Source: Longimonas halophila (lineage in GTDB: Bacteria; Bacteroidota; Rhodothermia; Rhodothermales; Salinibacteraceae). Taken from it: 64,000 nucleotides of DNA. The notes beneath the pieces are model-generated. The model made no database searches and was not told where the DNA came from. It saw only the letters and a program-made list of their open reading frames with translations. A program made the translations under genes and the position numbers. Position 1 is the stretch's first letter. Every line of letters begins with the position of its first letter. The DNA lies in the NCBI RefSeq assembly GCF_002554705.1, contig NZ_PDEP01000011.1, positions 62,001 through 126,000 on the forward strand. Reading direction: 5' to 3'. Shown piece after piece: positions 1 through 8,952 of this stretch.

Positions 1-899
1 TCTTCAGCGAGGCCGAGCAGTCGAACATGACTTCAGTGCCGGACTTGAGTGCCTGGATCGAGTTTCTGCGCCGCCTCAAAAACCCCGAATCCACCTTAAC
101 CATTGCGCTGGTCGGCAAGTATGTGGAGCACCAAGACGCGTATAAGTCGATCACGGAGAGCCTGATGCTCTCAGGCGTGCCTGAGGGCTTGCAGGTCGAT
201 ATCCGGTTTGTGCTGTCGGATACGCTGACATCCGACAATGTGGAGGAGCATCTCGGTGATGTGGCGGGGGTGCTCGTAGCTCCTGGGTTCGGCGATCGTG
301 GTGTAGATGGGAAGTTGGAGGCCATTCAGTACGTGCGCGAACGCGACATTCCGTTCTTTGGCATTTGCCTGGGGCTGCAGTGCGCCGTGATCGAGTACGC
401 GCGCAACGTGTGCGGTTGGCCAGAGGCGCACTCGACCGAGTTCGACAAGGATACGCCGCATCCGGTCATCGACCTGATGGAAGAGCAGAAGAACGTGTCG
501 GAGCTCGGCGGCACGATGCGGCTCGGTCAGTATGCCTGCGACATCTACCCTGAATCGACCGCAAACGATGCGTATGGAGCCGACACCGTGCAGGAGCGCC
601 ATCGTCATCGCTATGAGGTGAATAACGTGCTGCGCTACAAGCTGCGCGAGGCGGGGATGCACTTCACCGGCATCAACCCGGACCTGGATCTGGTCGAGAT
701 TGTGGAGCTGCCCGAAAAACGCTGGTTTGTGGGCGTACAGTTTCATCCCGAGTACCGCACCACCGTGGGCAACCCGCACCCGCTCTTTCGCTCATTCGTG
801 CAGGCGTGTGCCGCCTATGCAACCGAGCGTGACCTGCTCACCGATCCAACGCCGCCCCAACCCCACGAGGTGAATCCACTGGCCTCTGCAGATATGTAG
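1..899 (+). CDS. pyrG: CTP synthase, C-terminal part (partial at window start)
   Basis: The frame is open from the first bases of the window and ends at TAG 897-899, so only about 298 C-terminal residues of a roughly 540-residue enzyme are present. CTP synthase aminates UTP to CTP using glutamine and ATP. The visible part is the class I glutamine amidotransferase domain. The nucleophile Cys lies in GICLGLQ (codon near 366) and the His-Glu pair in QFHPEY (near 740). The entry to the domain, ALVGKYVEHQDAY, is characteristic of PyrG. The ATG at 27 is internal and not the gene start. The ATP-binding synthase domain lies upstream of the window. Confidence 0.96.
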   Translation, partial: FSEAEQSNMTSVPDLSAWIEFLRRLKNPESTLTIALVGKYVEHQDAYKSITESLMLSGVPEGLQVDIRFVLSDTLTSDNVEEHLGDVAGVLVAPGFGDRGVDGKLEAIQYVRERDIPFFGICLGLQCAVIEYARNVCGWPEAHSTEFDKDTPHPVIDLMEEQKNVSELGGTMRLGQYACDIYPESTANDAYGADTVQERHRHRYEVNNVLRYKLREAGMHFTGINPDLDLVEIVELPEKRWFVGVQFHPEYRTTVGNPHPLFRSFVQACAAYATERDLLTDPTPPQPHEVNPLASADM

Positions 900-1001
900 T
901 TGTCCGGAAACCACATAATAATACAGGCTCCTCTTTAGGCAGGTGGATCCTGGATGCATGCGCCAGAGCCGTGAAATCCACCGTGAAACGTTCGCTATGG
1001 C

Positions 1002-1030
1002 TTGACATTTGCCTTAGGTGCCTTACCTTG
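1002..1030 (+). promoter_or_regulatory. Candidate promoter of the dcw cluster
   Basis: TTGACA at 1002-1007 is followed 16 bp later by TACCTTG at 1024-1030. This resembles both a sigma70 -35 box and the Bacteroidota -33/-7 pattern (TTG, then TAnnTTTG). It lies in the 244 bp gap after pyrG, about 110 bp before rsmH, where the cluster promoter would be expected. The gap carries no convincing mraZ, which often precedes rsmH. Motif only; no transcript evidence. Confidence 0.4.
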
Positions 1031-1143
1031 CAAGGCTACAGTATGCCGAAAATCGAATGTGCATTCCGCCAAGGCCGTGCGCCACGGTGGGGGCTCCTTG
1101 AAGCCGTCTTCTCCTGCCTCAATCTCGCTTACCCTCTGTCTGT

Positions 1144-2133
1144 ATGCCGAATGGCTCTGCATCCTCCGGTTCTGCGTCCGGTGCCTACGCGACGGACTAC
1201 CACGCGCCTGTAATGGCTTCCGAGGTGTGCAGCGGGCTTATTACTACGCCTACCGGGTGCTACGTGGATGCTACGGCGGGCGGAGGCGGTCACACAGAGG
1301 CCCTGCTCGACGCGCTGGCACCGGAGGGACGCGTCGTGGCGATTGACCAGGACCCCGAGGCGCTCCGTGCGGTGGGCGACCGGCTATCCGGCGCAGTGAA
1401 GGCCGACCGCCTGCACCTGGTGCGCGGCAACTTTCGCGCACTGCCGCGCCTGCTTCGCGATGCAGGCTTCAGCGAGGTCGACGGGCTGCTGCTCGACCTG
1501 GGCGTGTCCTCGCATCAGATTGACGTACCCGAGCGCGGGTTCAGCTTTCAAGCCGAAGGGCCGCTCGACATGCGTATGGATCCAGAGGGGCGTCTTACGG
1601 CGCGAACTATCGTGAACGAGTGGAGCCACGGCGATCTGGCCGATGTGATGCGCCGCTACGGCGAAGAGCGCTACGCCGGGGTGCTGGCCACCGCCATCCT
1701 CGAAGCGCGTCCGCTCGACACCACCGCCGAGCTAACTAATGCGATCCGCGAGGAGGTGCCCGATCATGTCGTCACCAAAACGCTGGCACGCGTCTTTCAG
1801 GGGCTGCGTATTGCTGTGAATGGCGAGCTGGAGGCCCTTGAATCGGTGCTGGAAGACAGCGTAGAAGTGTTACCCACAGGGCGGCGCATAGCCGTGCTGA
1901 GCTACCACTCGTTGGAGGACCGCCGCGCCAAGCGGTTTCTGCGCTATGGCAACTTCGACGGCACTCCGCAGCGCGACCTGTACGGCACGCTCATTGCTCC
2001 TTTTGCTCCGATTGACGCCTCGCCCCAAACAGCAACCGAGGCCGAGATTGAGGCCAACCCACGGGCTCGAAGCGCCCGCCTGCGCATCGCCGAGCGCCAG
2101 TCTAACGCCGATGCGGGTCCGATTATGCCGTAG
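1144..2133 (+). CDS. rsmH: 16S rRNA (cytosine1402-N4)-methyltransferase RsmH
   Basis: 329 residues, close to the usual 310-320. RsmH (MraW) N4-methylates C1402 of 16S rRNA in the decoding centre, using S-adenosylmethionine. Seen here: HAPVMASEV near the N-terminus (about 20-28), the SAM loop DATAGGGGH (42-50), LLLDLGVSSHQ, the insertion motif GPLDMRMD, and YHSLEDRRAK towards the end. It is the first gene of the dcw cluster, as is usual. The ATG at 1144 leaves a short Ser/Ala-rich leader before the conserved start, so the true start could be slightly downstream. No Shine-Dalgarno sequence is visible. Confidence 0.96.
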   Translation: MPNGSASSGSASGAYATDYHAPVMASEVCSGLITTPTGCYVDATAGGGGHTEALLDALAPEGRVVAIDQDPEALRAVGDRLSGAVKADRLHLVRGNFRALPRLLRDAGFSEVDGLLLDLGVSSHQIDVPERGFSFQAEGPLDMRMDPEGRLTARTIVNEWSHGDLADVMRRYGEERYAGVLATAILEARPLDTTAELTNAIREEVPDHVVTKTLARVFQGLRIAVNGELEALESVLEDSVEVLPTGRRIAVLSYHSLEDRRAKRFLRYGNFDGTPQRDLYGTLIAPFAPIDASPQTATEAEIEANPRARSARLRIAERQSNADAGPIMP

Positions 2134-2166
2134 CACCTATCACATTGTTTTGCTTGCTCGATCTCC

Positions 2167-2598
2167 ATGCGATCTCCTGTGCCCTCGCCATCCGCATCGC
2201 CCGACCTGAATGGTTCAGAGGCGTCTTCAGACAACAACTGGAGGCGACACGGCACAGCTCTGCCCAGTTGGACCGACCTGGAGCATACCAATGCACGACG
2301 CCCCAAACCAACATCCGATCGCCCCTTCCTGGAGCAGATTTCTACCGTTCGGTTTGCCTTTTTTGTTGTGATTCTGGCAGCCTCCTTTACGGCATACGTC
2401 GGTCATGTACATGCTACGCAGGAGCTTCTGGCGGATGTGCAGCAAGCTCAGGCGGAAAACCGATCGCTCCATATCCAACATAACTACCTGCAAGGGGCAT
2501 ACGCTCGCAAGACCGGCCCGGCGCAGGTGCATGACCGCGCGCGAGCAATGGGTATGCAAGAAACCGTCTCGTTCGGGCGGCCCGTGCCCATGCCCTAA
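2167..2598 (+). CDS. ftsL: FtsL-like cell division protein
   Basis: 143 residues: a cytoplasmic polar segment (1-58), one transmembrane helix (about 61-80), a short coiled coil rich in Gln/Ala/Glu (about 83-110), and a C-terminal ARAMGMQE-type segment. This is the architecture of FtsL, the bitopic divisome protein that bridges FtsQ and FtsB to FtsWI. FtsL proteins diverge strongly in sequence, so the call rests on topology and on position between rsmH and ftsI. The N-terminal tail is longer than in E. coli FtsL. Confidence 0.75.
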   Translation: MRSPVPSPSASPDLNGSEASSDNNWRRHGTALPSWTDLEHTNARRPKPTSDRPFLEQISTVRFAFFVVILAASFTAYVGHVHATQELLADVQQAQAENRSLHIQHNYLQGAYARKTGPAQVHDRARAMGMQETVSFGRPVPMP

Positions 2599-2658
2599 CG
2601 CCGTCTATCGGGGTTCCGCCGTTTCGTACTGTTCTAACTCACTGCCTCCTGCTCCCCT

Positions 2659-4647
2659 GTGAACGCACGCGACGCCATACACATCCGCATCTATGTGGTC
2701 CTTACGCTGCTGGGCCTGGTGCCGCTGGTGATTGTGGCACGCATAGCATTTATCCATCTGGCCGAGGGGGACGAATTGCGCGCGCAGGGGCAGCAGCAGG
2801 CACGTTCGGAGCAGACGATTCCTGCCATGCGGGGTGCGATTCTGGATCGCAACGGCCACGCCTTGGCCATCAACACTGCTGAGTATGATCTCGGGCTCGA
2901 TCCCACGATCGACGGCTTTGCTGAACAGGCCGAACGCTTCTACGCCGCCCTGGGCGAGCTGACGGGGCGCAGCGCTGATCGCTATCGGCAGCGTGTACGT
3001 ACCCGTGCCAGTTCGCAGTACGTGATGTTGGTGCGCGGCCTGAATGAAGAGCAGCGCTCTACCGTGGAGCGGTGGGATGTACCGGGGCTCATTGTAACCC
3101 CGCGCTTTGCACGCACCTACAGCCATGGCACGACCGCTGCGCATGTGCTGGGGCATGTGGGAAGCGATGGCCAGGGGCTGGCCGGGCTGGAGCTGAGGTA
3201 TGACGAGTATCTTACGGGCACGCCGGGTTCGCGTGCGGTGAAGCGCGACCGACGCGGGCGCATCAAGGCAATGGTAGGTGGGCGCGAGGTGCCGCCCGAG
3301 CAAGGCCAAAGTCTTGTGCTTACCATCGACCGAATGCGGCAGGTGGCACTCGAAGATGAGTTGCAGCGCGGCGTAGAGGCGCAAGGGGCATCGTGGGGCA
3401 CGGCCATTGCCATGGATCCGAATACCGGGGCTGTTTTAGCTATGGCCAACACGCCCACCTATAACCCAAATCGCGCCGCGGCGTACTCCGAGCGCCAGCG
3501 CCGCAACCGCGCTATTACCGACCGCTTTGAGCCGGGCTCTACGTTCAAGTTCGTAACCGCCGCCGCCGCTCTCGAACGCGACTACGTGTCGCTTAGCGAT
3601 ACCATTGACACCGGCGATGGCTGGGCCGTGTACTCGGGATACACCATGCGCGACATCAGCGCATACGGCGCGATTCCGTTCCGCGAGGTCCTCTCAAAGT
3701 CGAGCAACGTAGGCACTGCCGAGGTAGCGCAGCGCATTGAGCCGGGCATCTTGTACCAGTACGCGCGCAACTTTGGCTTCACGCAGCCCACCTGGATCGA
3801 CCTGCCCGGCGAGGCCACCGGCGTGGTGCGCCGCCCCTCGGAGTGGAGCCGCACCACGCGTACCTCCATGAGCATCGGGTACGAAGTGGCCGTTACACCC
3901 ATCCAGCTGCTTACAGCCTACAGTGCGGTGGCCAACGGCGGTACGTTGCTACAGCCGTATCTGGTTGACGAGCGCCGCAATTACAGAGGGAAAACGCTAT
4001 GGACGGCCCGGCCCGACACCGTGCGCCGTGTCATCACGCGCGAAACGTCCCGCCAGCTTACCGATGCTCTGCAAGACGTCGTGGAAGACGGAACGGCTAC
4101 CGCTGCGGGCATTGCCAGCCTGCCCGTAGCCGGAAAAACAGGCACCGCACTCGCCACCGAGAACGGAAGCTACGTGCGCAGCCAGACCCGCGCCTCGTTC
4201 GTGGGCTGGTTTCCGGCCGATGACCCCGCTGTCGCCCTGCTTGTGCTTGTCGGTGCCCCTCGCAACGGCATGTATGGCGGTGATGTGGCCGCCCCGATTT
4301 TTAACCGCATTGCCGAACGCTGGCTGACTACGCTGCCCGAGGTATCCAATCGGATGATGCAAGCCGCTCGCCGTCCCGATACCAATGAAGCCGATGACCC
4401 CGGCTCTGCAGCAACCGCCTCCGACGCGTCCTCGTCCGAGTCTGCCCCACCTGTAGCCGCCGCCACGCTGCAGGTCGACGACCCTACCGTGCTGCCCGAC
4501 TTCCGCGGTGTGTCGACCCGCCGGGCGGTGCACTGGTTGGACGCCAAGGGCATTCAGGTTACGCTCGAAGGCCGCGGCACCGTAGTCCAGCAGTCGGTGG
4601 CCCCCGGCGCAGCCCTCCCCAATGCCCTGACCCTGACGAGCGAGTAA
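2659..4647 (+). CDS. ftsI: Division-specific penicillin-binding protein (FtsI/PBP2x-type transpeptidase) with C-terminal PASTA domain
   Basis: 662 residues from a GTG start. It crosslinks septal peptidoglycan. Seen: an N-terminal membrane anchor (about 10-32), the PBP dimerisation domain with RGAILDRNG (58-66), then the transpeptidase domain with the active-site motif STFK (catalytic Ser294, Lys297), SSN (348-350) and KTG (493-495). A Ser/Asp/Ala-rich linker (about 573-605) leads to one PASTA-like repeat (about 609-662). PASTA domains are typical of PBP2x/SpoVD but also occur in FtsI of Bacteroidota and relatives. It is followed 5 bp later by murE, suggesting coupled expression. Confidence 0.95.
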   Translation: MNARDAIHIRIYVVLTLLGLVPLVIVARIAFIHLAEGDELRAQGQQQARSEQTIPAMRGAILDRNGHALAINTAEYDLGLDPTIDGFAEQAERFYAALGELTGRSADRYRQRVRTRASSQYVMLVRGLNEEQRSTVERWDVPGLIVTPRFARTYSHGTTAAHVLGHVGSDGQGLAGLELRYDEYLTGTPGSRAVKRDRRGRIKAMVGGREVPPEQGQSLVLTIDRMRQVALEDELQRGVEAQGASWGTAIAMDPNTGAVLAMANTPTYNPNRAAAYSERQRRNRAITDRFEPGSTFKFVTAAAALERDYVSLSDTIDTGDGWAVYSGYTMRDISAYGAIPFREVLSKSSNVGTAEVAQRIEPGILYQYARNFGFTQPTWIDLPGEATGVVRRPSEWSRTTRTSMSIGYEVAVTPIQLLTAYSAVANGGTLLQPYLVDERRNYRGKTLWTARPDTVRRVITRETSRQLTDALQDVVEDGTATAAGIASLPVAGKTGTALATENGSYVRSQTRASFVGWFPADDPAVALLVLVGAPRNGMYGGDVAAPIFNRIAERWLTTLPEVSNRMMQAARRPDTNEADDPGSAATASDASSSESAPPVAAATLQVDDPTVLPDFRGVSTRRAVHWLDAKGIQVTLEGRGTVVQQSVAPGAALPNALTLTSE

Positions 4648-4652
4648 CGGCT

Positions 4653-6224
4653 ATGGATTCCCCTGCACCGCCTTCTCCGACCTCATCCAATACGCCGCCG
4701 CCTGCGCAAACGCTGCGGTTTGCAACACTTGTGCAGCGCCTTCGAAGCGCTGGGCTGTTGGATGCTGTGGTAGCGGGGTCCACCGTTAACCTGGATGCCC
4801 CCCATACGCTTGTGCACGTAGCCGACGACAGCCGCCACGTTCGCGAGGGGGCCTGCTTTGTTGCCGTGCCCGGCCACACGACCGATGGCCACGCCTACAT
4901 CGGTGCTGCCATTGAGGCCGGAGCCACGGCGGTTGTTGCCGAACGCCTGCCCGAAGACGCTCGCACTGCGCATTCCGCCGTACGGTTTGTGCGCGTGTCC
5001 GATGCCCGGGCGGCGCTGGGGCACCTGGCTGCCGCCTACTACGGCGACCCGGCCGACGCGCTTACCATGATTGGCGTGACGGGCACCAACGGCAAAACCA
5101 CCACTGCCTACTTGTTGCATCATGGCCTGAACGCCATTGGAGCAACTGCCGGGCTCATCAGCACGGTGGAGGTGCGCACCGGCACGCTCTCGGTGAACGC
5201 CGAACTCACCACACCGGGCCCGCTCGACCTGCACCGCACGCTCCGCCGCATGGTCGATGACGGATGCACCGCCTGTGCCATGGAGGTCTCCTCGCACGCA
5301 CTTGCACAGGCGCGCACCACGCCCATCGAGTACGATGTGGCGCTTTTCACCAATTTGACAACCGATCACATCGACTATCACGGCACCCCGGCGGCGTATC
5401 AAGCCGCCAAAAAAACGCTCTTCGACGACCTGCCCGATTCGTCCACAGCAATCTACAACCTCGATGATGACGCCGGCCCCGCGATGGTCGCCGATACCGC
5501 CGCCACGACGCGCTCCTACGGCACCGATGCCCAGGCCAACATCCGGATGGAGGCCATTGAGGACGCGCTCTCGGGCCTTTCGATGCGTCTGAACGGAGCG
5601 CCCGTCACGTTTCAGCTCACAGGCCGCTTCAACGCATACAACCTGGCTGCGGCCTATGGCGCGCTGCAAGCCGTGGGCGCCTCGGGCCCCGAAGCGCGGC
5701 AGGCCCTGGCTACAGCACCGCCCGTACCCGGACGTTTCGAGCGTCTCGACATGGCCTCGGGTCCAACGGTCATTGTCGACTATGCGCACACGCCGCATGC
5801 CCTCGAATCCGTCCTGCACGCGTTGCGTCCGCTGTGTCCCGCAAATGGGCAGCTGTGGTGCATTTTTGGATGCGGAGGCGACCGCGATACCGGAAAACGT
5901 CGCACCATGGGGGCCATTGCCGAGTCGCTCGCCGATCGCCTGATCGTGACCAACGACAACCCACGCACCGAAGACCCGCACGCCATCCTCAACGACATCC
6001 GGCGCGGCATGAGTCGACCCACCGACGCACAATGGATCCCCGATCGCGATGCTGCTATCGAGGCGGCGGCCCGCCACGCCCAACCCGCCGATGTGGTGCT
6101 CATTGCGGGGAAAGGCCACGAAACGTACCAGATTATCGGCACCGAGCGGCGCGCGTTCGATGATCGCGCCGTAGCCCAGCGGCACTTCTCGGCTCATCAT
6201 GCTCCTTCCTCTGCCTCCACCTGA
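4653..6224 (+). CDS. murE: UDP-N-acetylmuramoyl-tripeptide synthetase MurE (meso-diaminopimelate-adding type)
   Basis: 523 residues. It ligates the third amino acid to UDP-MurNAc-L-Ala-D-Glu in the cytoplasm. The ATP loop GTNGKTT lies at 144-150, followed by LTTPGPLDLH and MEVSSHAL. The DNPR motif at 435-438 is the known hallmark of enzymes that add meso-diaminopimelate rather than lysine, so a DAP-type peptidoglycan is predicted. The N-terminal 20 residues are Pro/Ser-rich and may be a lineage extension. The gene lies 5 bp after ftsI. Confidence 0.96.
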   Translation: MDSPAPPSPTSSNTPPPAQTLRFATLVQRLRSAGLLDAVVAGSTVNLDAPHTLVHVADDSRHVREGACFVAVPGHTTDGHAYIGAAIEAGATAVVAERLPEDARTAHSAVRFVRVSDARAALGHLAAAYYGDPADALTMIGVTGTNGKTTTAYLLHHGLNAIGATAGLISTVEVRTGTLSVNAELTTPGPLDLHRTLRRMVDDGCTACAMEVSSHALAQARTTPIEYDVALFTNLTTDHIDYHGTPAAYQAAKKTLFDDLPDSSTAIYNLDDDAGPAMVADTAATTRSYGTDAQANIRMEAIEDALSGLSMRLNGAPVTFQLTGRFNAYNLAAAYGALQAVGASGPEARQALATAPPVPGRFERLDMASGPTVIVDYAHTPHALESVLHALRPLCPANGQLWCIFGCGGDRDTGKRRTMGAIAESLADRLIVTNDNPRTEDPHAILNDIRRGMSRPTDAQWIPDRDAAIEAAARHAQPADVVLIAGKGHETYQIIGTERRAFDDRAVAQRHFSAHHAPSSAST

Positions 6225-6284
6225 CCCCACCGGGGTTGTGCCCTGCGCCCGCGAGCACTTCGCCTGTCTGATGCTTCCCTCTGC

Positions 6285-7442
6285 ATGCTCTACGAACTCT
6301 TTGCCTTTTTGCAACGCACGCTTGACCCACCGGGCTTCCAGGTCTTCCAGTTTATTACCGTGCGCGCTTCGCTGGCGGCACTCACCGCGCTGGTTATTGC
6401 CCTTTTTGCCGGGCGTCGCATCATCCGGTGGCTGGAGCGGCAGCAGTTGGGCGAGCGCGTGCGCACCGGCACCGAATCGGGCACAATCGACCACGCACAC
6501 AAGGCCGGCACGCCCACCATGGGCGGACTCATCATCCTGCTTTCGCTTTTGGGCAGTGTGCTGCTCTGGGGCGACCTGAAGGAGCCCTACGTGTGGCTGG
6601 CTATTGCCGCGACGGCATGGATGGGAGCCGTGGGCTTCGCTGATGACTACATCAAGACCGTGCGGAAGCAGAAAGAGGGCCTCTCGGCGTGGACGAAGAT
6701 TGCGGCGCAGGTAGGCATTGGCGTCTTGGTGGGCAGCGTGCTCTACTTCACCCCGGCCTTTGCCGAATACAACAGCCTTACGTATCTCCCCTTCCTGAAA
6801 AATCGCGCGGTCGACTACTACTTCTTCCGCGACTGGATTGCTGGCCCCGACATCGGCTGGATCGTCTACATTCCGGTGGTTACGTTTATCATGACAGCCG
6901 TCTCTAACGCCGTCAACCTAACCGACGGGCTCGACGGTCTGGCCGCGGGGGTTACGGCGTTTGTGTCGCTCGGACTCATGGCGCTGGTGTACGTGTCGGG
7001 CAACGTGAATCTGGCCTCGTTTCTGAACGTGATGTACCTGCCCGGCACGGGCGAGCTGACCGTGTTCTGCGCCGCCATGACCGCAGCCTGCTTCGGCTTT
7101 CTGTGGTACAACGGATACCCCGCGTCCGTCTTCATGGGCGATACCGGCGCGCTGGCCCTGGGCGCTGCCGTTGGTGCCATCACGCTCATGGTGCGCAAAG
7201 AGCTGCTGCTACCGCTGCTGGGCATCGTATATTTTGCGGAGGCGCTCTCGGTCATCATTCAGACCAGCTACTTTAAGTACACACGCCGCAAAACCGGCAC
7301 CGGAAAGCGCATTTTTCGAATGGCCCCGCTGCACCATCATTACGAAACCAAAGGCACGCACGAAGCCAAGATCGTGACGCGCTTCTGGATCATCACTGCG
7401 CTCACGGTCATTGCTGCGCTGCTCACCCTGCGCATCCGCTAA
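6285..7442 (+). CDS. mraY: Phospho-N-acetylmuramoyl-pentapeptide transferase MraY
   Basis: 385 residues, a polytopic membrane enzyme with about 10 helices. It transfers phospho-MurNAc-pentapeptide to undecaprenyl phosphate to form lipid I. Seen: the catalytic DD pair in FADDYIK (118-124), NLTDGLDGLA (211-220), and the C-terminal HHHYE motif followed by a final helix. The loop around 155-190 is somewhat longer than in the 360-residue E. coli enzyme. The gene lies 60 bp after murE. Confidence 0.96.
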   Translation: MLYELFAFLQRTLDPPGFQVFQFITVRASLAALTALVIALFAGRRIIRWLERQQLGERVRTGTESGTIDHAHKAGTPTMGGLIILLSLLGSVLLWGDLKEPYVWLAIAATAWMGAVGFADDYIKTVRKQKEGLSAWTKIAAQVGIGVLVGSVLYFTPAFAEYNSLTYLPFLKNRAVDYYFFRDWIAGPDIGWIVYIPVVTFIMTAVSNAVNLTDGLDGLAAGVTAFVSLGLMALVYVSGNVNLASFLNVMYLPGTGELTVFCAAMTAACFGFLWYNGYPASVFMGDTGALALGAAVGAITLMVRKELLLPLLGIVYFAEALSVIIQTSYFKYTRRKTGTGKRIFRMAPLHHHYETKGTHEAKIVTRFWIITALTVIAALLTLRIR

Positions 7443-7501
7443 ACCGCTGCATCCAGCTCAGGCTTTCCCACACGCGCTTTCTGTGCACGATTCTCGTTGC
7501 T

Positions 7502-8887
7502 ATGCCTCCTTCGCTGTCCGACAAAGCTATTACGATTGTAGGTGGAGCCCGGAGCGGGCAGGCCGCGCTGCGCCTTTTAGCAGATACCGGGGCACATCTT
7601 TTCCTAAGCGAACATGGTTCGGGGGATGACAAACTGCGTGCGTTGCTCGACGAGCAGAACACAGCCCACGAGCTGGGCGGCCACACCGAGCGCGCCCTTG
7701 ATGCCGACCTGATGGTGCTCAGTCCGGGTGTGCCCTCAGATGCGCCGGTTGTGCAGCAAGCCCACGAGCGCGGGGTGCGGGTCGTCTCCGAAATCGAGAT
7801 GGCCGCCTGGTTCTGCGAGGCGCCCATTGTGGCCATTACTGGCACCAATGGCAAAACCACGACCACCGAATGGACCGGCCATGTGCTACGCACCGCCTGG
7901 CAGGATGCCCCTGAGCGTGCGGTAATTGTAGCAGGTAACGTAGGCGTGCCGTTTAGCGACCACGCCCGTTCGGCAGGACCCAACGATGTGGTGGTGCTCG
8001 AAGTGTCCAGCTTTCAGCTCGATCACGTAGATGCGTTTCGTCCAAGAGTGAGCGCGCTCCTCAACATTACCCCCGACCACCTCGACCGCTACGGCGGCAG
8101 TGTGGAGGCCTATGCGGCCAGCAAGGCGCGCATCATGGCGCAGCAGACGGCAGGCGATACGGTTGTATACAACGCTGACAACGAGCGCACCGTGCATCAC
8201 GTAACGCGCACGCATCCCCCTAAGGCTGCCGATGGGCCTGCACTGGCGGCATTCAGCCAGACGCATCCGCCTGAACGCGGAATCTACGAGTCAGACGGGC
8301 AACTCATCCTGCGCCAAGACGGAACTGAAATCCCACTCCTTGCCACCGACGACGTTGCGCTGCGTGGACGCCACAACCGCTACAATGCCATGGCGGTAGC
8401 GCTCATTGCGGACGCGATGGACGTGCCGGTTGCATCCATCCGCAAAGGCCTGCGCACGTTTGCGGGGGTGCCGCACCGCCTCGAGTCCGTTCGTACGCAC
8501 CAGGACGTGCTCTATGTGAACGATTCGAAGGCGACGAACGTGGAAGCGGTAGGATATGCCCTCGAAAGCTTCGCGCGCCCGGTTGTGCTGATTGCTGGTG
8601 GGCGCGACAAGGGCAACGACTACGCGCCCCTCAAACCCTTGGTGCAGCAGGGCGTACGTGCCATCATTGCCCTGGGCGAAAGTGCCGATACAGTAGCCCG
8701 CGAGCTGGGGCCGCACGCCGACACATGCACCTGGGCTGATACGATGGAGGCGGCTGTGCACACGGCACAGCACCTGGCCCATCCGGGCGACGCGGTGCTG
8801 CTGAGCCCGGCCTGCTCGTCGTTCGACATGTATCGCAACTACGAAGAGCGCGGCGACGTTTTTCGTGCTGCCGTGCAGGCGCTGTAA
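7502..8887 (+). CDS. murD: UDP-N-acetylmuramoyl-L-alanine--D-glutamate ligase MurD
   Basis: 461 residues. It adds D-glutamate to UDP-MurNAc-L-Ala. Seen: an N-terminal Rossmann-like segment (ITIVGGARSGQAA), SPGVPSDAP, the ATP loop GTNGKTT (114-120), GNVGVPF, LEVSSFQL, NITPDHLDRY, and a C-terminal NDSKATN segment typical of MurD. Length matches the family. Confidence 0.96.
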   Translation: MPPSLSDKAITIVGGARSGQAALRLLADTGAHLFLSEHGSGDDKLRALLDEQNTAHELGGHTERALDADLMVLSPGVPSDAPVVQQAHERGVRVVSEIEMAAWFCEAPIVAITGTNGKTTTTEWTGHVLRTAWQDAPERAVIVAGNVGVPFSDHARSAGPNDVVVLEVSSFQLDHVDAFRPRVSALLNITPDHLDRYGGSVEAYAASKARIMAQQTAGDTVVYNADNERTVHHVTRTHPPKAADGPALAAFSQTHPPERGIYESDGQLILRQDGTEIPLLATDDVALRGRHNRYNAMAVALIADAMDVPVASIRKGLRTFAGVPHRLESVRTHQDVLYVNDSKATNVEAVGYALESFARPVVLIAGGRDKGNDYAPLKPLVQQGVRAIIALGESADTVARELGPHADTCTWADTMEAAVHTAQHLAHPGDAVLLSPACSSFDMYRNYEERGDVFRAAVQAL

Positions 8888-8952
8888 TACGTTGCCACAG
8901 TACGGGCAACGCCTGCGCATCCCTTTTTTCTACGCTCGACTCCTTCTTCTTC

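Noticed and set aside
971-1213. Short open frame before rsmH as a possible mraZ
   Set aside because: The translation has no MraZ/SpoVT-AbrB features and runs into rsmH in another frame.
4683-6500. A 605-codon open frame on the minus strand
   Set aside because: It lies antisense to murE and the start of mraY, whose motifs are all intact; the antisense product has no recognisable domain. Long antisense frames are common at this GC content.
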